This document shows positions 1 to 6,624 of a DNA stretch of 45,457 bases, in pieces. The stretch comes from a virus. Each line of letters begins with the position of its first letter. The first letter of the stretch is position 1. Below the pieces are notes generated by a model that had not been told where the DNA came from, did no database searches, and saw nothing but the letters and a program-made list of their open reading frames with translations. The stretch covers positions 1-45,457 of IMG/VR virus record IMGVR_UViG_3300036832_001852. One strand, 5' to 3'. Position numbers and translations under genes: made by a program.

Positions 1-178
1 GTGTACGACTCGCACGGCGAGTACGGCACAATTCCGTCTGAGCAAATGGCACAGGCGCTGACCGAGGGTTACAAACCCGTTGACGCCTATGTGGAAGCAG
101 TGGACCCGAAAACCAAAAAGAGCGGAATTCTTCCGAAAGAACAATGGGCTGCCGCGAAGGCGCAGGGATTTACCATGA
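1..178. repeat. Terminal direct repeat, left copy
   Basis: These 178 bases are repeated at 45280-45457 in the same orientation. The only difference seen is position 51 (A here, G at 45330), which is a synonymous change in an alanine codon (GCA or GCG). The repeat lies inside a protein-coding gene that continues in frame across the junction. It therefore shows that the molecule is circular in assembly or terminally redundant in the virion. The single mismatch argues against a pure k-mer artefact and suggests population variation or two real copies. Confidence 0.95.
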
Positions 179-1608
179 CGCCATGGCAAGCGCAGCGGTC
201 TGCAGTAAGTGAATCATCGCAACAAATGGGGATGAACGTACCGCTGAACCCCGCCATGCAATTGCACCAGCAGATGCAGCAAACGCCAATGCAAGCGCAG
301 CCGACCACCAGCCAGCAAGTGTTCCGTCCGCAGGCTGGACCAAGCGCGGCAGCACAAGGCGGATATTTCTTGCCGCGCTACGATTCGCCCGAGGAAGCGC
401 AAGAGGGTGCTAAGCAAGCGGGAATCGGAATGGCCACTATGGGTGCGGGAGCTGGAGCGCGGGCGCTGCTCCCAGCGGTTGAAGGGGGCGGTGCGGGCAT
501 GAATGCGTTGCGGCTATTAGGTCGTTCGCTCATCACCGGTGGTGGCGCGGCTACGGGTGATATTGCGACCAGTGCGGCAGTTGGCCAGACACCAAGTGCC
601 AAGGAAGCTGCAATCGTTGGCGGCACGGGGGCCGCTGCAGAGCTGGCCGGTGGCACCATTGGAGCAGGCTGGAAAGCGGTCAAGAATCTGTTTAAAGCGG
701 ACCCAGCGGAAATTGCTCTGGCAGGCAAAATCCCAACGACGGAAGAACCGCTGTTGCAACGGGTGCAACAAGCAGAAGCGCAAAGTCGCGCTGCGAACAC
801 AGCGGCTTATGACAATCTAAAGATTGATGCCGCACCGGTGAATGTGACCGATGCTCGCATGGCTGCACAAGGCGCTGCGGAAGAATTAAGCCAGGTAGCC
901 AGCGTACCAAAAGCGATGAGCCGGGTTGGAGCCATCCCTGGCCCTTCCATTCCCCAGGAAATTTCTGGTGACCCACAACTCAATCAAATCTTTCGGGAGA
1001 TGACGGCCAACGACAACATCCCGTTTCGCCAAGCGCAGCAATACCGCAGCGCAATTGAACAATACATCTCTTCCTCGGGTGGTCTGCCGCGCAACGTCTA
1101 TAACTCATTGAAAGCGGTCTCTAATTCGCTCACCACTGCATTGCGCAGCACTGCAGATAAAGAAGGCAAGCTGGCCGGATTTGAAACTGCCGAAAGCATG
1201 TTCCAGCAACACGCTAAAGATTTCTGGGCTAAAAACGCGCCGCTGCGCAACTTTGTTCAACAGCGGGCCACGCCTGCAAAAATCCAGCCGGGTCAGACTG
1301 GCGCAGTGACCAACTACATGAAAGGAATCAATCAAGCCCGCGCGCTCGAAGTGCTGGACCGGCGCGGCATTCCAACCCAAGACATTCGCGACCTGTTGAA
1401 TAAAGACGTATCCAGTTCGGATATTCGGAATGCGAGGACCTTGCTGCGGAGTGGTCGGGGGCCATTGGATGCTCAGGCCAAAGCCGACAGATTAGCGCAA
1501 ATCAAAAAAGAGGCAGTTAGCGGAGGAATCAAAGGCGCTGCTGGCGCTACTGGTGCCGGTATCGTTGGCGGCAGCTTGCTCGCGCTCTACCGCGCTTTGA
1601 AGAAGTAG
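1..1608 (+). CDS. Internal virion / ejection-type protein (5' end cut by window edge)
   Basis: The frame is open from base 1 but has no true start here. The GTG at base 1 corresponds to Val9 of a protein whose ATG is at 45256, so the full product is about 543 residues. The N-terminal part reads as a small domain rich in polar residues, followed by a Q/P/A-rich linker. Two Gly/Ala-rich hydrophobic stretches lie near residues 140-160 and 485-530, and the last of these ends in a membrane-helix-like segment before a basic tail. The position directly after another Q-rich virion gene, at the end of the tail module, fits the ejection proteins of podoviruses. These leave the capsid and form a channel in the envelope. 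No enzymatic domain was recognised. The functional call is inference from position and composition. Confidence 0.6.
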   Translation: MYDSHGEYGTIPSEQMAQALTEGYKPVDAYVEAVDPKTKKSGILPKEQWAAAKAQGFTMTPWQAQRSAVSESSQQMGMNVPLNPAMQLHQQMQQTPMQAQPTTSQQVFRPQAGPSAAAQGGYFLPRYDSPEEAQEGAKQAGIGMATMGAGAGARALLPAVEGGGAGMNALRLLGRSLITGGGAATGDIATSAAVGQTPSAKEAAIVGGTGAAAELAGGTIGAGWKAVKNLFKADPAEIALAGKIPTTEEPLLQRVQQAEAQSRAANTAAYDNLKIDAAPVNVTDARMAAQGAAEELSQVASVPKAMSRVGAIPGPSIPQEISGDPQLNQIFREMTANDNIPFRQAQQYRSAIEQYISSSGGLPRNVYNSLKAVSNSLTTALRSTADKEGKLAGFETAESMFQQHAKDFWAKNAPLRNFVQQRATPAKIQPGQTGAVTNYMKGINQARALEVLDRRGIPTQDIRDLLNKDVSSSDIRNARTLLRSGRGPLDAQAKADRLAQIKKEAVSGGIKGAAGATGAGIVGGSLLALYRALKK

Positions 1609-1715
1609 GTCCTCCAATAGCGACAAGGAACCCGATGATGACCGGCAGAACAAATAAAAAGAGAAATGCAGGGTCCATATATCCATCCTAGCAATAAACG
1701 TAAACGGGGGCAACC

Positions 1716-1880
1716 ATGAGCATCTATCTTGACCTGTTAGTGGCACTGGTGGGAGTACTGGCCTACGCACTCTCGGCAAATCCCAAGGTGCAGGAAATAG
1801 GCAGGCTCGCATATTTCGCGGGCCTGCTGGTTTTCCTGTTTGCCGTTGGCAACGCCACCTTTACACTGCTGAAGCATTAG
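1716..1880 (+). CDS. Small two-helix membrane protein, possible holin
   Basis: A 54-residue ORF starts at ATG 1716, preceded by a G-rich stretch (GGGGGCAACC) that can act as a ribosome binding site. The product has two hydrophobic segments, residues 6-20 (LLVALVGVLAYALS) and 32-50 (AYFAGLLVFLFAVGNATF), joined by a short loop with NPKVQEIGR. Small phage membrane proteins with this NPK..EIGR loop are common, as far as I recall, but have no agreed function. Two helices and a location after the virion genes fit a holin. No endolysin lies nearby, so the role remains open. Its TAG stop overlaps the integrase stop on the other strand. Confidence 0.65.
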   Translation: MSIYLDLLVALVGVLAYALSANPKVQEIGRLAYFAGLLVFLFAVGNATFTLLKH

Positions 1881-3034
1881 TCGCCCACGCCTTCGAAGCG
1901 GGAGAACGCGCCAACTGCTTTCTGGTGCATCTCGCGGTTGCGCACGTTGACCTTCGCGGCGTAACGCAAAATCGTTGTCGGGTTGACGTGGCCGACCCAC
2001 TTCATCACGTCGGGGACAGTGTTGCCTTCGCGCAGCCAGCGCGTGATGGCGGTGGAACGAAATTTGTGGTCGTCCACACGGCCCGTAATTTTCGCACGCT
2101 TGGCGACCGCTTGGGTGATGCGCAACATGTGCAGGTTGGCTTTCCCTTGGGCGTTGAAGAATACCAGGTCAGTTTTGCCGCGCTTCCCGGCTTCCATGCG
2201 GTCGGCCAGTTTGTTGGTTAGCCATTCTGGCACTGGAACGTCGCGCTGTGATTCTCGCGTCTTGGTAGCCCAATCATCCTTGGGCTGCACCGTCCACACG
2301 GAATGTTTGAAATCGATGTCGCCATAGGTCAGGTGCGCCAGCTCGCCAGAGCGCATCCCAGAACACAGAAAGCAATTCATCAACAGCCGTTCTTCGGTAT
2401 TCGCCGCGTTGAGCATGGAGCCAATTTCGTCGTCCGTGTACTCTTCCGGTTCGCGTTCGGGCTTGGCTGGCCAGTCGTCGGCTTTCATACCAACGGTCGT
2501 ACCAACCCACTTTAGGAACACCATCACGTTCAGGAAATTGTTGTAGATGCTGCGCTGGCTAAACTTTTGGTCGCGTAGGTAGGTCTTGAAGGCCAGCATA
2601 TCCTCGCGGGTCAAGTCGTGCAGATGAGTTTTCTTGCAAGAGCTGGTGAACAAGGTCAAAGAATTCTTGTACGCTTGCCAGGTCTTGCGGGCTTTGTTCG
2701 CGCTAATTTCCTCGCAGTAGATTTCTATTTTCTTGGGGAGGGTGACAGGCGCAACGGTGGGCGTGACAGCAACCAATTGCATCTCAGGGACAGGCAAACC
2801 TTGAGCTGTAAATTCAAAAGCAATTTGCAGATTCTTGAATTCAAGCAGGGCGTCAGCAAACCGTGTGGACTCTTCCGACTCTTTGGCCAGGTGCTGGGAA
2901 ACGCGCTTGCCGTCTTTCATGTAACGCGCATAGAAAGTTTTGGCTCCTTCGGGAACGATGGGCATGCCTTTCTTAAAAGGAATGGTGATGAACTTTCCTG
3001 CGATGCGGGCTTGCAAAGCAACTTTGGCTTTCAT
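1877..3034 (-). CDS. int: Tyrosine-type site-specific integrase
   Basis: Phage integrase of the tyrosine recombinase family, 385 residues from the chosen start. It catalyses recombination between attP and a host attB. The C-terminal catalytic half shows the family signature: an Arg in the CSGMRSGELAHL segment, then HKFRSTA (H323, R326), WVGH (H349) and the nucleophile Tyr358 in ILRYAAK. The N-terminal part (about residues 70-170) has the SAM-like core-binding pattern. The open frame extends to a TTG at 3064. ATG 3034 is chosen because GAGGAG lies 7 bases upstream of it. The gene faces away from a consensus promoter (3077-3105) and from attP (3121-3140). Its stop codon overlaps that of the convergent small membrane gene. 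Confidence 0.95.
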   Translation of the reverse strand: MKAKVALQARIAGKFITIPFKKGMPIVPEGAKTFYARYMKDGKRVSQHLAKESEESTRFADALLEFKNLQIAFEFTAQGLPVPEMQLVAVTPTVAPVTLPKKIEIYCEEISANKARKTWQAYKNSLTLFTSSCKKTHLHDLTREDMLAFKTYLRDQKFSQRSIYNNFLNVMVFLKWVGTTVGMKADDWPAKPEREPEEYTDDEIGSMLNAANTEERLLMNCFLCSGMRSGELAHLTYGDIDFKHSVWTVQPKDDWATKTRESQRDVPVPEWLTNKLADRMEAGKRGKTDLVFFNAQGKANLHMLRITQAVAKRAKITGRVDDHKFRSTAITRWLREGNTVPDVMKWVGHVNPTTILRYAAKVNVRNREMHQKAVGAFSRFEGVGD

Positions 3035-3076
3035 TGATTTTCTCCTCGCCGGGGTCACCGGCAACTTCTATAGGAG

Positions 3077-3105
3077 ACATTACCAAAGACTTTGTTTGTT
3101 GTCAA
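3077..3105 (-). promoter_or_regulatory. Promoter of the integrase gene
   Basis: Read on the minus strand, TTGACA (complement of 3100-3105) is followed after 17 bases by TAATGT (complement of 3077-3082). This is a perfect -35 and a near-consensus -10 at ideal spacing. Transcription would begin near 3070, leaving a leader of about 35 bases before the integrase ATG at 3034. It lies between int and attP, a typical position. Confidence 0.75.
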
Positions 3106-3120
3106 GCACTTACAAGTATA

Positions 3121-3140
3121 TGGCGGAGAGGGTGGGATTC
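3121..3140 (-). other. attP: Candidate attP core: tRNA-Ser 3' end
   Basis: The minus strand reads GAATCCCACCCTCTCCGCCA, which matches the 3' end (T-arm half, acceptor stem and CCA) of common bacterial tRNA-Ser genes. The upstream bases (GGAGTT) depart from a tRNA by a missing base in the T-loop, and no D-arm or anticodon arm can be folded, so this is not a tRNA gene. It sits 57 bases upstream of the integrase frame. Integrases of this family often use tRNA 3' ends, and the phage copy restores the host tRNA on insertion. The exact crossover borders cannot be fixed from this sequence. Confidence 0.75.
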
Positions 3141-3279
3141 AACTCCGTACTAAGCAAATAGGGCCGGAAACTACGGAAATATGCGTTTTTATTGGCTTTT
3201 CTTCTAATCGCTTTGGGCCATAGTGGCCACTACTGGCCCTGAAAAACAGCAACATCGGAGACCATTGGAGACTCTCTTT

Positions 3280-3858
3280 CTAAGCCGCGATGGCTGTGGC
3301 GTTCGCGGTTTTTAGAAACTCTTCCTCGTTTGCTTCGAGCAACAACTTGAAGCCCAGCAACTCATCCTGACGCGGCACCCCGTGCGTGTGAATGCAGTAG
3401 CTGTGCGTGGCTTTGCCGTCTTTATTCAGCTTGCGGGTGTTGCTGGCTTTGTGGAGCTGGTAACGGTTTTTCTTGGTCTCCACGATGAACAGGCCATGTG
3501 TGAGATACGATTCCCGCTGCACTGGACTGAGGTGTTCGAGCAGCAGTTCTTCCGCTTTTTTCGCAGCCTCGGCTGCGTCCACCACAGCTTTCTGTGCGGC
3601 CATAACCTGTGCGGCTGTGGCCTCGGCCTGCGGCTGTCTGTGCGGCTGGTAACCCTCATTCCAGGCATACCAGACACTCGTTGCGTAGTTGATGGTCGCG
3701 GTGCCTTGATACTGAGTGTTCCACTGCTCCTGGTAATAAACGTTGTTGGTGGCCTGGGTATAGACTGTTTGCTGCGTGAAGCCGCCGTAGCCCTGAACGC
3801 CACCTATCAAGCCACCCAGGGATTGCATTGCGCCCATCGGCGAGTAGCCCGCCATCAT
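3280..3858 (-). CDS. Conserved phage protein of unknown function
   Basis: 192 residues. The N-terminal third is Gly/Tyr/Gln-rich (MMAGYSPMGAMQSLGG...) and looks disordered. An Ala/Lys-rich helix follows (about 85-108). The C-terminal domain opens with EELLLEHLSPVQRESYLTHG and continues with a YQLH beta strand, a SYCIHTHGVP segment and LLGFKLLLEANEEEFL. I recall this C-terminal domain (LTPEQR...Y.I...C.H....P..D) from many phages and prophages, with no known function. It is the last gene of a leftward operon and its ATG overlaps the stop of the upstream gene by 4 bases. No catalytic motif was recognised. Confidence 0.8.
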   Translation of the reverse strand: MMAGYSPMGAMQSLGGLIGGVQGYGGFTQQTVYTQATNNVYYQEQWNTQYQGTATINYATSVWYAWNEGYQPHRQPQAEATAAQVMAAQKAVVDAAEAAKKAEELLLEHLSPVQRESYLTHGLFIVETKKNRYQLHKASNTRKLNKDGKATHSYCIHTHGVPRQDELLGFKLLLEANEEEFLKTANATAIAA

Positions 3859-4082
3859 CCACCTACGCTTCGCGGCACCATAATAATGCGTTCGAGATTT
3901 GCATCGAACTCGGTGATTTGCGTGCCGCGAGTACCTTCCCGGCCCTCGGCCTTGAAAGCAAGATAGTGCTTCTCGCGCAACGATTGGAAGTGCAAGCGCG
4001 CCGCCCGAACTTCGTCCTGATTGTCAGCGTTCCACATAATTTTGGTGTCGCCACCGCTGTCTAATACATGCATGGTGCTCAT
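3855..4082 (-). CDS. Conserved small phage protein
   Basis: 75 residues. The pattern DTKIMWNADNQDEVRAAR, a middle helix, then ITEFDANLERIIMVP and a Gly-Gly end, resembles a small protein that I believe recurs in phages (DTK..W....EV..A...F..L..KGY.A). The fold is predicted alpha/beta with an aspartate-rich loop. It lies between two other small conserved genes in the leftward operon with tight spacing, and overlaps the next gene by 4 bases. A TTTTCTCCTCG stretch upstream on the plus strand gives a CGAGGAGAAAA ribosome site on the minus strand. Function unknown. Confidence 0.8.
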   Translation of the reverse strand: MSTMHVLDSGGDTKIMWNADNQDEVRAARLHFQSLREKHYLAFKAEGREGTRGTQITEFDANLERIIMVPRSVGG

Positions 4083-4097
4083 ATCTTTTCTCCTCGT

Positions 4098-4322
4098 TTA
4101 ATTTGGGCGAGCGTTCTGCCCGCCTAAGACGTTTTGCAAAAAACATTCGCGGTGCCAGGGTCTGTTTTTGAAATGGTTATCCTGCAACTGTGGAATCATG
4201 AAACCGCAATCGGTCGCGGCAATCGGCTGGTCACACTGCACGCACAACTGGCCGACCGGGGTCGCCACATGGCCCATATAACCGCAACAGGGTGCATCCC
4301 AGGATTTGCCAAACCACTTCAT
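4098..4322 (-). CDS. Small Cys/His-rich putative zinc-binding phage protein
   Basis: 74 residues with paired metal-ligand candidates: CC near residues 12-13, CVQC with a following PIAATDCGF, and WHREC near the end. The layout (PVG..C..C..PI...D.GF..P......HxECF) suggests a small zinc ribbon. I recall similar proteins in phage early operons but know no function for them. The ATG at 4322 shares one base with the stop of the upstream gene, so translation is probably coupled. Confidence 0.75.
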   Translation of the reverse strand: MKWFGKSWDAPCCGYMGHVATPVGQLCVQCDQPIAATDCGFMIPQLQDNHFKNRPWHRECFLQNVLGGQNARPN

Positions 4323-4531
4323 TATTCAGACTCAATTTCTTCTGCAATTTTGCGCAGGATTTTAGGCAGCCTGGCCATGTGATATTCCGACCCAGCCACG
4401 CTAAAATCCTCTTGTACATTCACTGCCGATGCCGACCCGCTCACGATGATAACCACAGCGGCCTCACCTTTGCTTCGCTCCAAGACGTAGCGACACAAAT
4501 CCGCGTATTTATCAGACCCATTTCTTGCCAC
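4322..4531 (-). CDS. Conserved small phage protein
   Basis: 69 residues. A first helix (YADLCRYVLERSKG) is followed by a strongly hydrophobic strand AAVVIIVSGS, a short loop, then a C-terminal helix LPKILRKIAEEIESE. The pattern helix-strand-helix suggests a small soluble alpha/beta protein rather than a membrane protein. It lies between a zinc-ribbon gene and a second putative zinc-binding gene in the leftward operon. I have no functional assignment. Confidence 0.7.
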   Translation of the reverse strand: MARNGSDKYADLCRYVLERSKGEAAVVIIVSGSASAVNVQEDFSVAGSEYHMARLPKILRKIAEEIESE

Positions 4532-4554
4532 GGGACAGTCCTCTTTCCGAGATT

Positions 4555-4887
4555 TTAGGCAGCTTTTTTGCTACGTCGTTCTTGGCGCGCTTTGATGCGG
4601 GCTTCCTCGGCGACCATGCGCCGGTAGGTTAATGCGTCCTTGCGGCAATGCACGCTGAACAGGTGCTCACAAAGCGCGCGATACTTCCGGTAGCTGTACC
4701 ACACCAAATCCTCACCACTCTGCTGCGTCGGGGGCACCCAGGGGCACAGCGCGCACTTGATGACCGTTCCCAGCCGCTTACCGAAGCGGCGGATGTCCCA
4801 AAAGTTCTGAAAGTCGCGGTCTAAGTATGTCTGCAGAGATGCTAAGTCTCTCGCTGAGAAGTCCGATGAACCTCTCAATCTCCGCAT
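4555..4887 (-). CDS. Putative zinc-finger protein, start uncertain
   Basis: About 110 residues from ATG 4887, though the frame stays open up to 5019. The C-terminal half is convincing: CALCPWV, then CEHLFSVHC about 30 residues later, giving a CxxC...HxxxxH arrangement like a C2H2 finger. A long basic Lys/Arg/Ala helix closes the protein. The upstream part overlaps the C-terminus of the HTH gene by 110 bases in another frame. No clear ribosome site precedes 4887 or the TTG at 4878. The start is therefore the weak point. The alternatives are an unusual start inside the overlap, or a +1 frameshift from the HTH gene. Confidence 0.55.
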   Translation of the reverse strand: MRRLRGSSDFSARDLASLQTYLDRDFQNFWDIRRFGKRLGTVIKCALCPWVPPTQQSGEDLVWYSYRKYRALCEHLFSVHCRKDALTYRRMVAEEARIKARQERRSKKAA

Positions 4888-5503
4888 AGGCGATGCCGAT
4901 GAAGATGTTTTTGTTGATGGTGCTGTTTCCATTGGTTGTTGCACTGCTGTCCCCATTCTTAGCCTCCAGCACTGTCTGATTTTTTGGTGAATCTTTACGA
5001 CTGTTGATGTAGTACCCAACCGTTGAACTTGTCACGCCGACTTTGCGCCCGATTTCCACCAAGGTAAGTCCTTGTTCTTTGAGTTTGAGAATCTTTGCAC
5101 GCCGTTTGTCTGACTTGTGGACACTAGGCTGGCCGTTCGTTTTTTTGTAGTTTCTGTCTTTGTAATACCAGTAAGCCACGTTGCCGGTGGTGGTGCCAAA
5201 TTTCTTGGCAACTTCAGCAGCCGACAAGCCCTTAGCTTTGAGTTTGATAATTTCTTGGCCGCGTCCCGCCATCGGTTTGGGCTTGAGACTCTTGGGTTCG
5301 CTGGGTGCCTTGTCTTCACGCGAGCGAGCTGGCTCAACGAATTTCTTGTCAAAGGTGCCGTCGTTGATTGACTTGGCGATACGGCTGATAGCGCTGTGAG
5401 CACGCTTGAAGTGTTCCGCCACCCGTCCAGGCACTTCGCTTTGTAGCCGTACCCGTATGTTTTCAAGTTCTGAGACCGTAAAAAGTTTGTGACTTGTTGC
5501 CAT
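4778..5503 (-). CDS. DNA-binding protein with two helix-turn-helix repeats
   Basis: 241 residues. Two similar HTH units are visible. The first is IIKLKAKGLSAAEVAKKFGT followed by TGNVAYWY. The second is ILKLKEQGLTLVEIGRKVGV followed by SSTVGYYI. These resemble the resolvase-like or sigma-region-4-like HTH seen in transposases and phage regulators, where a tandem pair recognises a longer site. The N-terminal 60 residues (ENIRVRLQSEVPGRVAEHF) are helical, and the C-terminal IERFIGLLSERLSISADILR could be a zipper-like helix. No catalytic domain is present, so a regulator or an origin or replication accessory protein is more likely than a recombinase. It is part of the leftward operon. Confidence 0.75.
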   Translation of the reverse strand: MATSHKLFTVSELENIRVRLQSEVPGRVAEHFKRAHSAISRIAKSINDGTFDKKFVEPARSREDKAPSEPKSLKPKPMAGRGQEIIKLKAKGLSAAEVAKKFGTTTGNVAYWYYKDRNYKKTNGQPSVHKSDKRRAKILKLKEQGLTLVEIGRKVGVTSSTVGYYINSRKDSPKNQTVLEAKNGDSSATTNGNSTINKNIFIGIAYAEIERFIGLLSERLSISADILRPRLSELLGHPPLR

Positions 5504-5511
5504 GTTTCTCC

Positions 5512-5838
5512 TTATCGTATGAACATTTTTGTGACCGTTCGTTTGCCACTCTTGGTAAGCCGCATGGAATATTCCAGCCAGGCTCGAATCGGACCCAGTT
5601 CCACCTCGCTTCCTTCCAACATTAGTTTACGCAATCCTCGCCACTCTTCTTTTAATTCTCTGCGTTCAAACGCGATACGGCTCTGCAACTCCTCGACGCG
5701 CGCCAAGCGTTTCTGGGTAACCACATAGGCTTTCGCCTGGCCATTGCCTTTCGCATGTTGCATACGGCCAGAGATAACCACCAGCTTACGCTTTTTCATT
5801 GACGGCTTTTCTGCGGGGACTGTGAGCGCTTCGCCCAT
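5512..5838 (-). CDS. Small basic coiled-coil protein, unknown
   Basis: 108 residues, or 95 if the internal Met of MKKRKLVVISGRM is used. The centre (KRLARVEELQSRIAFERRELKEEWRGLRKL) is a charged amphipathic helix typical of a coiled coil. The C-terminal end is basic (SGKRTVTKMFIR). It overlaps the RHH regulator gene by 53 bases and precedes the tandem HTH gene by 8. I do not recognise the family. A DNA- or protein-binding accessory role in the lysogeny operon is inference from charge and context only. Confidence 0.55.
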   Translation of the reverse strand: MGEALTVPAEKPSMKKRKLVVISGRMQHAKGNGQAKAYVVTQKRLARVEELQSRIAFERRELKEEWRGLRKLMLEGSEVELGPIRAWLEYSMRLTKSGKRTVTKMFIR

Positions 5839-6106
5839 AAGCGTTCTGCGCCTCCTTTCTCACTTGCAGTCGTTGCTCGGCATTTTCATGCACCTCACTA
5901 TCTACCACACTCTGGGCTGGCGTGATAATTTTTGTTGACTTTAGTGCTGTTAACGACCCCACCCGCTCATAATGTTCCAAACCCCAGCGAGTAAACCACC
6001 GCACCAAGTAGCTTTTATCGCGGTCTTCGCGCACGCAAATATGCTCCAAAGCCGCAATTTCACTGGTTGTTAAGCGAATGTTGATTTGGTGCTCGCGGCG
6101 TGTCAT
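5786..6106 (-). CDS. Ribbon-helix-helix regulator, leftward arm
   Basis: 106 residues from ATG 6106. Upstream ATG 6124 is in frame, but AGGA lies 8 bases before 6106 and nothing suitable lies before 6124. The start EHQINIRLTTSEIAALEHICVREDRDKSYLVRWFTRWGL (shown in parts here) has the RHH layout. A beta strand (INIRL) is followed by helix A (TSEIAALEHIC), a turn, and helix B (KSYLVRWFTRWGL). Such proteins dimerise and insert the strand in the DNA major groove. The C-terminal tail (60-106) is polar and probably disordered. The gene is first in the leftward operon and faces a second RHH gene across a palindrome-rich control region, a layout that fits a lysis-lysogeny repressor. Confidence 0.7.
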   Translation of the reverse strand: MTRREHQINIRLTTSEIAALEHICVREDRDKSYLVRWFTRWGLEHYERVGSLTALKSTKIITPAQSVVDSEVHENAEQRLQVRKEAQNAYGRSAHSPRRKAVNEKA

Positions 6107-6185
6107 AGCGTTGGTCCTGCGCATGAGTCCAGTTTTGTATCACAGCTTTCCACAGATTTCCATAGCTATATTTGTATACCACGGA

Positions 6186-6214
6186 TTGACACTCGCGGGA
6201 CCTGGCTATACAAA
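6186..6214 (+). promoter_or_regulatory. Rightward early promoter
   Basis: TTGACA (6186-6191) is followed after 17 bases by TACAAA (6209-6214). With 15-base spacing the overlapping TATACA (6207-6212) would be the -10. Either reading puts the start near 6220, inside the palindrome 6216-6230 and about 35 bases before the GTG of the first rightward gene. This arrangement suits a repressible early promoter. Confidence 0.65.
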
Positions 6215-6215
6215 A

Positions 6216-6230
6216 CTATACGCGGTATAG
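6216..6230. promoter_or_regulatory. Palindromic operator CTATAC-GCG-GTATAG
   Basis: A perfect inverted repeat with a 3-base centre overlaps the expected start of the rightward transcript. Related half-sites lie nearby: GTATAC at 6174-6179, TTTTGTAT near 6133-6140 and CTATAC at 6206-6211. The spacing and the two flanking RHH genes suggest binding of RHH dimers, which commonly use short half-sites in tandem. Which of the two proteins binds cannot be told from sequence. Confidence 0.6.
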
Positions 6231-6253
6231 CACCCCCAGTACGCGAGGAGAAC

Positions 6254-6430
6254 GTGGGACGCAAAAACAAATCCATTACCCAGCGGCAACTCGAAGTGTT
6301 GAGTGCCCGAGTGAATTTTGACCTCTACAAAAAAGTTGAACTCTTAGCCCAGCGCGATGATTTGACCATCACGCAGATTTTGCGCCTTGCGGTGCGCGAG
6401 TATTTAGACAAGCACAAAAAGGCAGCCTAA
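6254..6430 (+). CDS. Ribbon-helix-helix regulator, rightward arm
   Basis: 58 residues from GTG 6254, chosen because GAGGAG lies 5 bases upstream (GCGAGGAGAAC-GTG). The product is a single RHH domain: strand LSARVNFDLY, helix A KKVELLAQRD, turn DLT, helix B ITQILRLAVREYL, basic tail. It is the first gene of the rightward early operon and lies opposite the leftward RHH gene. By analogy with Cro/CI-like switches it may oppose the other regulator. Its stop overlaps the next start (TAATG). Confidence 0.75.
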   Translation: MGRKNKSITQRQLEVLSARVNFDLYKKVELLAQRDDLTITQILRLAVREYLDKHKKAA

Positions 6431-6624
6431 TGCTGGAAAAACACTACTCGCTGCGAACAGCGGCAAAGCTCATAGGCGTGAACCGCAAAACGCTACACAA
6501 ATGGTTGCGCCAGGACTTGGGGATTTTACTGCCGCGCGTGAGGCGTGGTGGAAAGGTGATGATTCGTGAACGCGACATTGAACGGGTGGTTGCGAAACGA
6601 CGTGACGCCAGGACCGCAGCCTAA
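6430..6624 (+). CDS. Excisionase-like / MerR-type HTH protein
   Basis: 64 residues. The core YSLRTAAKLIGVNRKTLHKW is the HTH of the excisionase/MerR-type DNA-binding family. A wing follows with LLPRVRRGGKVMIRERDIERV. Proteins of this kind bind DNA as Xis factors or small regulators. Position directly after the rightward RHH gene and in a phage with a tyrosine integrase makes an excisionase or early regulator plausible. A second protein of this family is encoded at 16592, so one may be Xis and the other a regulator. Confidence 0.7.
   Translation: MLEKHYSLRTAAKLIGVNRKTLHKWLRQDLGILLPRVRRGGKVMIRERDIERVVAKRRDARTAA

Noticed and set aside
1547-1678. Minus-strand ORF of 43 codons starting with a membrane helix (MDPAFLFLFVLPVII...)
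   Set aside because: Two-thirds of it lies antisense to the end of the virion gene and becomes basic low-complexity there; it would be the only leftward gene at that place. A chance frame is more likely.
3121-3200. Complete tRNA-Ser gene
   Set aside because: Only the 3' part matches; no anticodon or D-arm can be folded from the adjoining bases and the T-loop lacks a base. It is better explained as attP.
4555-5019. 154-codon version of the zinc-finger gene
   Set aside because: The first 44 codons lie in the HTH gene and are low-complexity Ser/Thr/Met; only the part after 4887 looks like protein.
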